Positions 1 to 10,419 of a DNA stretch of 64,000 nucleotides are shown one piece after another. This stretch comes from Diphasiastrum complanatum (taxonomy: Eukaryota > Streptophyta > Lycopodiopsida > Lycopodiales > Lycopodiaceae), in the NCBI GenBank assembly GCA_029204225.1, contig CM055107.1, positions 2,035,218 through 2,099,217 on the forward strand, written 5' to 3'. Made by a program: the position numbers and the translations under genes. Each line of letters starts with the position of its first letter. Position 1 is the first letter of the stretch. Below the pieces are notes generated by a model. That model did not search any database, was not told where the DNA came from, and worked only from the letters and a program-made list of their open reading frames with translations.

Positions 1-1415
1 TTCGGATTTGATTTTTGCATCTCATTGCTATATTAATCTTTGAATTAACTACAACAAGATCGAAATAAATTTAGTTAAAATTTGTTCAATCTTTAGTCCA
101 ATCGCATGTTCAACATGTTTCAACTACGTGTTAAACACATCGATCCAATAATGAGCATGAACAGTTACCAGCGACAACATCCCCACCAACAGATTTTTTT
201 TTGGAGGGGAGTGGATTTGCAGGCATCCACTGGAGCAGCCACATTGCCAATAACACCAATAGCAAGATCGACAGCCAAGGTCACGAAACCAAAGACGCCA
301 ACAATAAGGCTAAGAAGGCAGATGGGCAATCTAAAGCAACTCAATCAGAAGAAGTACCCCAATCACAACGAAGATTCTTCAGAAGATGGAAGTACAAACA
401 TTGGGAAATTAGTCTCCTTCTTCAACCAGCCCTCTTGCCACAACATCTGCATCTACTCTCATGCCTATCGCCCACACCATCTACCGATGTCACCACCACC
501 ATCCTACCCTCCATCTCTCTATATTCATCTGAGAATCCCCAATCTTTTCAGATCACTGTTAGACTTACCGAAGCAACTCAGAGATCATTGCGAATGTCTT
601 GCGTAGACTGCCTACTACCTACACTGATTGGTTAGCTAGAAAATTAGACCTAAGGAAGCAGGCGATGTAGCAAAAATAAATAAAGCAAAGAAGCTGAGGA
701 GGAAAGGACAAAACTTAAGCAACAGATAAGTCAGATCGATCTTGATCAGAATGGAGCAATGATAGTTGAATCCCCTCCTATGAAGCCGGAAGACATCCAA
801 AAGTAATGGATCAAAGGAAGGAGCTGCAGAAAAGCAAAATGATGAAGACAACAGTGAGTCTATAGGACAAAGTGAACAAGTAGCTGTCAAAGCTCGACAT
901 TGCAAGGGTCCAAGGCTGCAACTGTAGAACTATCAGTTCCTTCACCCTTCCACCAGACCTTCATCATGTCTCCCCACCGTCACTAACCCATCCGTCCAAA
1001 TCTGTTTCTACCACTATTTGATGATGAGTCCATCCCCTTGAGACTGCTAACCAAGCTTTGTGCAACCTACCAAATCAAAGAATCTTCCTCTTCTTGTCAA
1101 GGCAAGAGCATCGACAAGACTGGAATTTCGACTAAGAGAAGAACTGCGGAAACACCCAGAAGCAAAATGGAGGATACAAGAGTGCCAAGACAATTGATGA
1201 ATATCTAGCAAGACCTCCCAGAAAGTTAGAATCTGCCAAGAAACCAGAAATCGTCCATGGCAGATGAAAATGTTAAAAAAGAGAAAAAGACACACAAAAA
1301 GCACTCATGCATGCAGAGTTGTCAAGCTGCTGGTTTTGAAGATGTCAACTGTTTGGCAATAGGACATTTTGGCTAAATTGTGGCAATTTGGAAAGCAGTT
1401 TTTGATAAAGACTGG
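1..1415. other. unassigned left flank
   Basis: Open frames exist on both strands (for example about 106-635), but none shows a recognisable domain. Their composition is Pro/Ser/Thr/Gln-rich, as often arises by chance in such DNA. No terminal repeat, tRNA or clear exon was seen. It may be the eroded 5' part of the retroelement that starts at about 1417, but this cannot be shown. Confidence 0.4.
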
Positions 1416-1520
1416 TGAGCAAGAGGGTGTGAGGAGAGAGTTTACTTGTGCTTATACCTCCGAACAAAATGGGGTGGTTGAAAGAAAAAATAGAACTCTA
1501 TGTGAAAATAAAAAAGCCAT

Positions 1521-2040
1521 CCAACTTGTCTTTTGGGGTTGATGAAGATTTTCATCTTGCATGTAGTATTACAATTTGTAAGTTTGAAAATTAGCCTTGT
1601 AGAAACTCGAGCTACATCACATGCAATAATGTCTAGTTGTCATATGTGACATACATGTAGATTTAGATTATGAAATGGCCAAATTTGGGCTGGTAGAAAC
1701 TCGCAGTACCATAAATGCATAAAGTCCTAATTGTCCAAGGTGACATGCAAGGCATGCAAGAGTTGTTATGGACACATGCAAGTGAATTTGTACATTAGTA
1801 GTGTAGAAATTGCCACATGTAGAAAGTAGGTAGAAGTAGGTGGATAAACATGCATGCAAAGTGATATATGTCACTATTTTGGAGATTACACTTGTAGATG
1901 TGGAGAAAAGTAGTTGCATGCTAGTACTACCATGAGCTACAATCATTTACTATATATGTAAGTCATAATTCTCACTATTCTTGATAATGAATCAAGCATT
2001 GTAGCAAATTCATGTCAATTTGGATTTTGTAATTGTAAGC
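1521..2040. repeat. LTR-like dispersed repeat, copy 1, inserted in copia integrase
   Basis: This stretch splits the integrase reading frame: the host sequence resumes at 2041. It is similar over most of its length to 28475-28860, sharing blocks such as GACATGCAAGGCATGCAA and GAAAGTAGGTAGAAG. A TATA-like ACTATATATGTAA lies at about 1950, followed by the shared GATAATGAATCAAGC block, as expected of an LTR U3/R region. The host motif TATGTGAA occurs on both sides (about 1499 and 2041), which may be a target duplication. Inside, about 1603-1662 and 1692-1750 are related, suggesting an old internal duplication. The ends are approximate. Confidence 0.6.
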
Positions 2041-2881
2041 ATATGTGAATGTGCAAAAGCACTTAGAATAGAGGCATCTCTTCCAAAAGATTTTTGGAAA
2101 GAGGCAATTTCACGTGCCAATTATATTTGTAATAGACTTCCAAATCTTGCCCTAGAAGGAAGATCACCATATGAGATGTTTTATAAGGAAAAGCCTAAGG
2201 TAGATCACCTTAGGACCTTTGGTTGTGTTTGCTTTGTGCATGTGCCATTAGAGACTAGGAAAAAAATGATCCTAGTTCTATAAAAGGAGTGATGATTAGA
2301 TATGCATTAACAAAGAAAACATGTTGAACCTTTATTCCCTCTACTAACAAGATTGTTGTAAGTAGAGATGTGATCTTCCATGAAGATCAAAAGCTCAACT
2401 TGGATGGGGCCGAGATCAAGCCAACTCATGGAGGTTCTTCTATTATCAATCTTGATGCAAATCAAGATGTGCAGGGGTCGAGGCTTGAGGAGGAGTATCT
2501 TCAAGCAATTACACCAAGAAGATCTATGGGAGAGAGATCCGAACCAAGGAGGCTCACATATGTGGAGAAAGGCAAGCAAGTGGATGATGGCACCTCTTAT
2601 CATGCATTTTTCATCTCTCATGACGAGCCAAGAGATGTCCAAGATGCACTCCAATCAAAGGAGTGGTTTGAACCCATGTCAAAGGAGTATGAAGCCTTGA
2701 TTTCCAACAACACTTGGGAGCTCGTGGATCCACCTATCAACAAGCATGTTATTGGATGCAAGTGGGTGTTTTGAGTGATGTACAACAATTATGGATCTAT
2801 TAACAAGTTCAAAGCAAGACTATGTGCCAAAGAATATGCCCAAATCCATGGTCTTGACTTTGAAGACACCTTTGCATTATA

Positions 2882-3191
2882 AGATGGTCACTATAAGAAT
2901 TATGATTTCTATTGCATGCTATTTCAAGTGGAGGATGTTCCAACCTGATTTTGCTAATGCTTTCCTCAATGGCTACCTTGAGGAAGAAAACTATATGGAG
3001 CAACTCGAGGGCTTTATCAAAGAAGTGACGAATCCAAGATGATCACTATAAGAATTATGATTTCTATTGCATGTTATTTCAAGTGGAGGATGTTCCAGCT
3101 TGATTTTGCTAATACCTTCCTCAATGGCTACCTTGAGGAAGAAATCTATATGGAGCAACTCGGGGGCTTTATCAAAGAAGGTGATGAATCC
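2882..3191 (+). repeat. 155-bp tandem duplication inside copia RT
   Basis: Two adjacent copies begin at 2882 and 3037 with AGATGGTCACTATAAG and AGATGATCACTATAAG. Each encodes the RT segment ending in LEEE.YMEQL and a Gly-Phe-Ile-Lys-Glu run. The period of 155 is not a multiple of three, so the duplication breaks the frame. The copies differ at scattered positions, so the duplication is not very recent. Confidence 0.93.
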
Positions 3192-3642
3192 AAAGTGTGT
3201 CTCTTATTCAAAAGTCTTTATGGGCTTAAGCAAGCCCCAAGGTCTTGGTATGCAAGGCTCAATTCATATCTTATATCACTTGGATTCAATCTAAGTGCCT
3301 ATGATCCATCTTTGTATATAAAGTTTGTAAATAGCAATCTTGTTATTCTCATCATTTATGTAGATGATTTCATCTTGAGTTGAAGTTGCATGAAACTTGT
3401 TGACAAAAAATGCATTAGGTAGTGAATTTAAAATGCAAGATCTAGGTGAGCTTCACTACATCTCAGGCCTAGAAGTAGATCTTGGTCAAGATCAAGCATT
3501 TATTAGTCAACCTAGATATGCTCTTTCTATGCTTAAAAAGTCTCATATGGAAAATTGCAAGAGCATTGGAGCATTGGAGCGTGTTGTAAAAGATCTTATC
3601 AAAGGTAATGAAAGATCCTTTGAGGACATTACCCTTTATAGG

Positions 3643-4124
3643 TGTCATGCCCACAATTGGTCTCGGGTAGCGTGTCCACGCTAGGGATCAATGGACCCAA
3701 CAACCCATAAGTTAATTGTGATTACAAGGGAATTGGGGCCCTTATGTGTATAAGGTCATAATTAATGGTTGTAGGCCTAAAGTCATGATGGTGGATTTGT
3801 ATGGGTCTATCAGTGAGTCATTGAGGAACTAGATGACATGGCCCAGATAGGCTGCAGAGGTGTTTAGTGAGGTGTCACAGTGCACTACTAGTGCATGGGC
3901 CTTGGAGGGTATAAGTATACCTATTGGGCTCTCACTAGTGTATGCATGATTGGTAGCTACATGCTACTAGAGTGATTCCTCATTCCCCTATGAGATTGAT
4001 CCATAGCTTGGGGGCTAGATCCATTCGATCTAGGTTTGGTCGGTTGGTTTGTCCACCATCTGTTCTCTTGTTTATTGCTTGTATTGGCATGCTTAGGATA
4101 GTATCCTGTGTGTAGGACTTTGAA
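3643..4124. mobile_element. solo-LTR-like insert with 5-bp target-site duplication
   Basis: A 482-bp insert begins TGTCATGCCCACAATTGG and is flanked on both sides by ATAGG (3638-3642 and 4125-4129). Codons of the surrounding copia RT/RNase H read up to the left ATAGG and resume right after the right one, so the insert is precisely delimited. A TATA-like TATAAGTATA lies near 3910. There is no coding capacity. A related copy lies at 50251-50741, sharing the start and long internal blocks. The right end, CTTTGAA, does not finish in the usual CA, so its assignment as a solo LTR rests on the start, TSD length and TATA-like box. Confidence 0.8.
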
Positions 4125-4807
4125 ATAGGAGTCTTATTGGCTCCCTCATATGGTTGACCATTACTAGGCCGAATTTGAGATTTAGAGTGCATACATTAAG
4201 CCAATTCATGCAAGATCCAAAAGTTTTCCATTGGAAATCAACCAAAAGAATCTTGAGATATGTCTCCTCTACACTTGATTATGGATTGATCTATAAAAGT
4301 GAGGATTTATCAATGGTTGCATACTCAGATTTGGAATTTGCAAGTGACAAAGTAGATAAATGGTCCACTAGTGCTTATACTATCTTTTTTGGAGATCTTG
4401 GTAATCCAAGACACAAGATACAATATATTTATCATCATGTGAAGCCGAGTACAAGGCCCTTACAACTACTACTAAGGAGGTATTATGGATCAAAAGGCTA
4501 CTTATGGGGATCAAGTGCATGAAAGATGAAGATCTACCTATTGTCAAGTGTGACAATATCTCGGCTCAAGTTCTTGCCAACAATTCTATCTTCCATGCAA
4601 GGAGGAAACATATTGAGATTGCACACCACTTTGAAAGGGAAAAGTTCATTCGAGGAGAAATCATCTTGGAGCATATTGGATCATCATCATGTATTGTCGA
4701 TCTCCTCACTAAACCATTGCTCAAGAGTGCCTTCATCAAGTTTAGATATAATCTTGGTTTGATTCCAAGATCTATGTTAAAGTAGATAAATATCTTTTAA
4801 GGAGGAG

Positions 4808-5472
4808 TGTGAAATTGTAAAAGTCATCTATCTTTATGTTTGGGGGTCCTCTATCAAAACCACTCATTGTACACTTGTAATTAAGTGATTAGGCCAAATT
4901 TAGAGTCGGATTAGGTTGTGATAGTGTAGATAGCTTATACATGGCTTGATGGTAGAGGTCTAGTGACATAGCACCTCTTGATTTCATTTGTCAATTTGGA
5001 CCAATCATATTGTAAGATGCACCAAAATGGTCCAATCATTGTAACAGGTGGCATGTAGGTGGTCCAATCAAATAAGAGGTGATTTTAGAGAGGTCCAATC
5101 ATTGAGCTCCATTGCCACTCTTCATGGATCTCGAGCTACTATGAGTGAGAGTGAGATTGAGTCCACACTTAGTTTTTAAATGAGAGATTTGGAGTTTGCA
5201 TGCTCCAACACTTAGATTATCTTTCACATTCTCTCTCTACCCAAGAGCAAGCTAATTTTATACTTATTTTTTTTCAGTCCAAAGTTGCCTTTCATTATGA
5301 GTGATAAATGATGAGTGATAGATGCATGTATAGAGTGCCCTTGCTTTAGATTTTTTAAGCTAGAATGCTTGTATTGTGTGAAAAGTAGATCTATGTGCAA
5401 TTACATACACCTTAGGAGATCATTCACATTGTTTGAGATGTCCTCACATGTGTGAAAAGTACACACCCATCA
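4808..5472 (+). mobile_element. 3' LTR of the copia remnant
   Basis: This LTR follows the purine-rich tract TTAAGGAGGAG. It starts TGTGAAATTG and ends by homology near CACACCCATCA. It is related in plan to the LTRs at 53553-55268 and 62637-63345: a TGTGA start, repeated GGTCCAAT boxes (four between about 4994 and 5100), a CT-rich stretch, and a terminal block around CACCTTAGGAGATCA. The right end is approximate because no partner LTR is present. Confidence 0.75.
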
Positions 5473-6720
5473 ACTGCCTCTATTCGCCATGGCAACCACG
5501 GTTTCTTGTACAACCATTCCACGAGATCCTTTGACAATTGCACATAAGTGCACTCCATTATATGTTAAGATTAACTTTTGTAAATACTTACCAATTTTGA
5601 ATGAAGCCGGTCGTTCCCCCTGCCATTCTCGTTGCTTATTGACACAGGAGCGATTACGCCCGACAATGTTCTCTACTCCCCACATGTCCCATGCGGCCTC
5701 CTATGCTGCCCAGTCTGCTACCCGGTACCTGCGTGCTCAAAAAAAATCTGGGACCGAAAAATTTCGGAATCTTAAAGCCCACGTAATGCCATGTGGCATC
5801 TTTAAAATCATTCCATAAGTTTATGGGAGAAATGACCAGTGCTGCATATATAGTGAAACAAGCTTATGTTCTGACATGTGTGTGTGCTTGCACGCGATCA
5901 TGATATGATCGCAGAAGTTTCCCATGCGCTCATGTGTGCTAGACAAAAATTTGGGTCCTCATGTGCTCGAGAAAAATTTGCAACTCCCGCGCGAGAATGT
6001 TCATGGTTTAGGGTTTAGGGCAACTGAAGGTACACAACCTTAAAGGATTAAAAAGACCACAATTAATAAGATTTGCAACATGGAATGTAAGTACTTTTTC
6101 GGTTGATAAATTCAAAAATAATTATGTAATATGTTACGTTACCAATGTCTTAAAGAACTGTAATGTAGTGTTGGGTGGTACTACCTTCCATATAGCTCCA
6201 TAAAACTTCATACCTGAATTGAGGCCTTGTGACCTACCCATCTTTCACTACTTCAAGCAAAACCATGCTTACGTACTACCGATTCAAAACTGAAAGTGAT
6301 GGATTAATGGTAGTGCAACCTTTATCATGTAGCATCACTATCTTGCAACGATGTTAAACTCAAACATAAGCAAATCCTCATTATCAGCCAGTATTCGTGT
6401 GTCAAGAGGTGATGGAGTCATCAGTTCCTAGCTCGACTGTTTATCAAATGTAGAAAGCAGTAAGGTATTAACGTTACTCATACGTTCATATAGTTGTAAT
6501 TATAAAAAACCAGCACATTTCATGCTTACATTCCAAGCTAACCATGTGCATCAGTCATCTACTTGAGCATATACATCTTACGTTCTTTTATTATAATCAC
6601 CAGCATGTAATGGAATGAGCCACAATCATAATGGGCGGCCTACTACGAAAGGTTTTTGTAGAGACAATCATAAGCATTATTAATAGCCACAAATGCTTTT
6701 ATCATTATGAAAATCAGTGG
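5473..6720. other. no recognisable gene
   Basis: Open frames on both strands at about 5470-5818 have no recognisable domain. A short telomere-like GTTTAGGGTTTAGGG occurs at about 6007-6021. Nothing else could be assigned. Confidence 0.4.
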
Positions 6721-6727
6721 ACAGTGA

Positions 6728-6962
6728 TGGAGGTCCATCGCACTTTAGATGGCTATTTTTTATGAAAATATACCCACAAAAAAATGCATGGAGCAGGTCC
6801 ATCACACTTTAGAATGTAAACAAATGTGATTCACTTCAAGATACATAGTATATGGCGTAGGTCCATCGCACTTTTGAAGGAAACCAACAGCGCATTATTA
6901 CTATGATCCACTCCTCACAAAGCCATAGTAGAAGGAGCGGATATTAGTCCATCAGAATGTGT
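6728..6962. repeat. degenerate 63-bp repeat with GTCCATCGCACTTT core
   Basis: The motif AGGTCCATCGCACTTTA or a close variant recurs at about 6731, 6795 and 6858, with a weaker copy at about 6946. The first three are spaced 63-64 bp apart. The reverse complement contains GCGATGGAC, the same core as the hairpin array at 8383-8960, which has similar spacing. The rest of each unit is poorly conserved. Confidence 0.6.
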
Positions 6963-7438
6963 TGGCCAGCGGCCTATCATATCTTACCAAATGGTATCAA
7001 TTATGTATGAACTTGGCAACAAAATAATCCAGTGACTGTTCGTTGTCAAAAGCAAAACAAAAAGTGAAGAGGTGAATATCATACCTATGGTATTGTTGTT
7101 GCTTCTGAGATATCATCCACATGTATTCGCTTCCAGAAGTGTATAACGGAAGCAAGAATATAGTATCGATCTATGATAATCAAGGTATCATGTGAGCTCA
7201 TTCCCTTTCCAACATAACAAGCTAATGATACTCCTTCGATGCATATGATCATTCAATCAAACAAACCACAGCTTTCTTACCTTAGTTTGTAGTATCCTCC
7301 ACCCGAATATTCTTCTACAAAGCTTTTACAGGTCTCATCTCATCCAAGGAAAGATGGCAACAGTAGAGAAGCCAGCCAAGAGAGCAAAAGCAAGAGAGAG
7401 AAGGAGAGAGCAAGAAGAGTGAAATTTAGAGTGAAGAT

Positions 7439-7505
7439 CTAATACCTCGTGCACCAAAGTCCCTTTTGTAGAAATTCCAGTACCCTTTGGTGCATGAGGT
7501 ATTAG
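7439..7505. repeat. 67-nt hairpin (inverted repeat)
   Basis: Two 21-nt arms, 7439-7459 (CTAATACCTCGTGCACCAAAG) read in two parts as CTAATACCTC and GTGCACCAAAG, and 7485-7505, are inverted copies with one G/A difference and a 25-nt loop. The size resembles a small fold-back element or small-RNA precursor, but no function can be claimed. A poly-T/poly-A/poly-T stretch lies nearby at about 7530-7550. Confidence 0.75.
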
Positions 7506-7671
7506 AAGATGCGCACAGGAAGTTTTTTTTTTAAAAAAAACTTTTTTTTGAGGCCATGTTTCTAAGTTAAGCATAATAAGGCATTTTTGTTGGTATAGTA
7601 TCATAAGGAAAAAAGTCTTTTTTTTCACGTTTCGAAAAACAAATGACGCGTAGTACCAATATAGTAGAGTT

Positions 7672-7918
<247 letters not shown>

Positions 7919-8382
7919 CACTTAGTTTCTCTTGACAAAGCAAGACTGAAACCTTTTGACGCCTTTATTCATAATCCAACAAGATAAAATATAGTTGAAA
8001 AGTAAAATACAATATTGAAAAGCACCAAATAGCAGAACCACTTTCAAATTTTAAAATCCTATTCTGAGGGAAATTAATTTTCCCTCTCCCACTCGTACCT
8101 TCCGGGAACCACACTGCATGACACTATAAAACATGCAGTTTCGACGATTATTCCACACTACATAAAGAGTTTGCTTCTCTCTCTGCTACTGCACAAGTTC
8201 ATCACTTGGCAAAAGATTTCATACGGTAAGTGCTTCTTCATTCAACATTCACTATAGTAGCTCGCTCTCTTCATGCTTAAAGCATTCGGTATGATGCTTT
8301 CTTATGCTTACTCTCAAATATGGCTACGTTTACTCATCAAAGGATGTTTTGTATAAAAGAAATTTATGATGGAATGGTAACC

Positions 8383-8960
8383 TGTCCAATGATGGACAGA
8401 TTGAGCGGTTTTCATAAAATGGATACTTTTGCAGCGCGCCTTACTAGCAATGATGGTTGCATATCACTTCTTTACATCCCTTCGTAGAAATGTTTTAATG
8501 ACAGTGATGAATCACTAGCTACATTCTCATCTTAAAGTTTAACTTTACATCTTTTATGGCCAGCGATGGAAAGGCATTGTCATTTGCCTTCTTGAGGCTT
8601 CTAAATAAGCATGAATGAATGTATATGTCTAGCAATGGACATATTGCATACACTTCCATTTGTAAATGATGGATGACAATGTTGATGTGTATCCTGTCCA
8701 CCAGCGATGGACAGCTAACTCCTTTTACCTACTCTCTGTTTGTAGATACTCCTCCTATTGTCCAGCGATGGACAGTAGGAGCATCTGGTTATATATCATT
8801 TAACTTGCTTGCTATCCAGCGATGGACAACAAGCTAAAAAACTCCTTATTCTTTGATGTTTCATATGTACATAACTTCTATTATCCAACGATGGATAAAA
8901 GGATTCTTTTTGGCTCAATTCTAAAGAAAATTATACATTCTTTGATCTAGCAATGATTTC
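8383..8960. repeat. array of about ten short hairpins with AGCGAT loop
   Basis: A core of the form TCC-AGCGAT-GGA recurs about every 54-72 bp, with loops near 8388, 8446, 8503 (weak), 8563, 8631, 8703, 8764, 8818, 8887 and 8949. In the better copies the bases around the core are inverted repeats. The stem near 8752-8781 has 12 pairs (CTCCTATTGTCC with GGACAGTAGGAG, one G-T wobble). Other stems are ATATGTCT/GGACATAT at about 8625, TATCC/GGATA at about 8882 and CTGTCC/GGACAG at 8382 and 8694. Stem sequences differ between units while the loop is kept. No protein frame explains the array. Confidence 0.8.
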
Positions 8961-9464
8961 ATACTATCTAATATCACCTTATGCTCAATATACGATACTA
9001 AACATTTATCGGTTTATGTGATAAAATAGCCTTGTTTGGTTACTACGGCCATACCGATGAAAATGTCCTACTTTGCTTAATCTTAGAAACATGGCCTCAA
9101 ATAGAAGTGCACTAAGAGGTCCTAGAATGTCTATAAAAGGGAAGATCACTACAACCCTAGGTTTCACTCTTCCTACTCTCTCCCTCTCTCTCTTGCTTTT
9201 GCTCTTGTGGTTTGCTTATCTACAGTTACCATCTCTGCTTGGATGATATTCGTCTCTTTGCATTTTCCTTGGCTTCTGATAGGGTAGCAGAAGACATAGC
9301 TTAGGAAGAGGTAGCAGAAGACATGGCACATGAAGAGGTAGTAGTAGAAGTCACATAGCTGGCAGTTGTTTTTGTTATAGCACAACAAGATTTGACCCAG
9401 AAGAGCATCAGTTCTTGCCCTTTGGAAGATGATAATGCAACCAAAGATGACCTAGATCCTGACG

Positions 9465-10412
9465 TTGTCAAAGATATACAAGATAGAGAGGAGGTCAAAT
9501 CCGAGGCAGAAGAAGAGGAGCCCCAAGCTCAATGGTTTATCGACTTATTTTGAGAGGGCGAAAAACATCCTTGCACATGTACACGAATATGATCAGAAAA
9601 TGAGGGCTAAAGTCTCGAGGCTCCTCAGAGCCAATGATGAATGGGTTGAAAATTTTAAACTCCAGTGCAGCGCCATTGAAATCCTAGAGGTAGAGAAGAA
9701 GCAACTTGAAGAGAAAAATCAGGCTCTTGGTCGACACATTCAATTGTCAAACCAAGACATTGCTAAATTTCAAATTGAGGTAAATTCATTAAAGGTAGAA
9801 AATAAGACAATTAAAGCCACGACTAGGAGCTTACAGCAGCAACATAATTCTTTACAAGCCCAGTCAATAAAAGACTAGTAGCAAATTGCTGAGTTCACTT
9901 TCGAAAGTGCTGAAGGAGAACGCAAATCTGCAGACTCAACTTTCAAAAGAGAAGCCACGGCAAATAAAGGCCAAAATTGCTCTAAGTTGTTGTAGGAATG
10001 TTGTACTGTAAAGGCCGATTGTTCAAAATTGCAGCAGCTACAAACTCAAATTGCAGACAAATTTTGAGTCAAGTTCTTGGAGCCTGTCGAAAGTAAGAAG
10101 GCCTTGCTCGAAGAAGAGTTAGCTAAACTAAAGAAGCTATCTTCTGAAACTCTTCCTTGCAGGGGTCCTGATACTCATGTTGAATATACACAAGTCCTTG
10201 AGCAAATCTCATCCCTCCATAAGTAATTGCTCTCTGTTCGGGCGTGACAACACATTCAAAATATGCAGAGTTCATCACAAAGATAGTTGAGTTGCAAAAG
10301 GAAGTCACAGATCTGAAACAGTAGGTCGACAATCAGAAGCTGGCCACTGACCTATACAATCAAGCCATAGCAGAAGCACAACCAAAAGAGAAGCGCACTC
10401 AACAACAAGTTT
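9465..10412 (+). pseudogene. decayed coiled-coil protein frame
   Basis: The first part, 9465-9878, is open and encodes a charged, heptad-like sequence rich in Glu, Lys, Gln and Leu, for example EVEKKQLEEKNQAL and IEVNSLKVENKTIK, as in long coiled coils. After a stop at 9876-9878 similar coiled-coil sequence continues to about 10410 (ESKKALLEEELAKLKKLSS near 10090), but it is broken by several stops. I do not recognise the family. It could be an exon series of a captured gene or a retroelement gag. Decay makes function unlikely. Confidence 0.5.
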
Positions 10413-10419
10413 TGAAGGT

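Larger units (their letters stand above)
1417..4785 (+). pseudogene. Ty1/copia polyprotein remnant (integrase, RT, RNase H)
   Basis: This is the decayed pol region of a Ty1/copia retrotransposon on the plus strand. Sequence from about 1417 encodes the end of the integrase core (EQNGVVERKNRTL). After an insertion, 2041-2280 continues with KDFWKEAI and LRTFGCVCFVHVP, then a linker and EWFEPMSKEYEAL at about 2660. RT follows with DFANAFLNG, LYGLKQAPRSWYARL and the catalytic YVDD (about 3357-3368). RNase H runs from 4130 to a TAG at 4783-4785, with HIEIAHHF and DLLTKPL near its end. Frameshifts and stops occur throughout, so the element cannot work. It is interrupted by an LTR-like repeat at about 1521-2040, a 155-bp tandem duplication at 2882-3191 and a second LTR-like insert at 3643-4124. 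The 5' LTR, gag and protease are missing. A purine-rich tract at 4797-4807 and an LTR follow. Confidence 0.93.

Noticed and set aside
6007-6021. Telomere-like GTTTAGGGTTTAGGG as an interstitial telomere
   Set aside because: Only two repeats, which occurs by chance or as a promoter-type telo box; no gene lies nearby.
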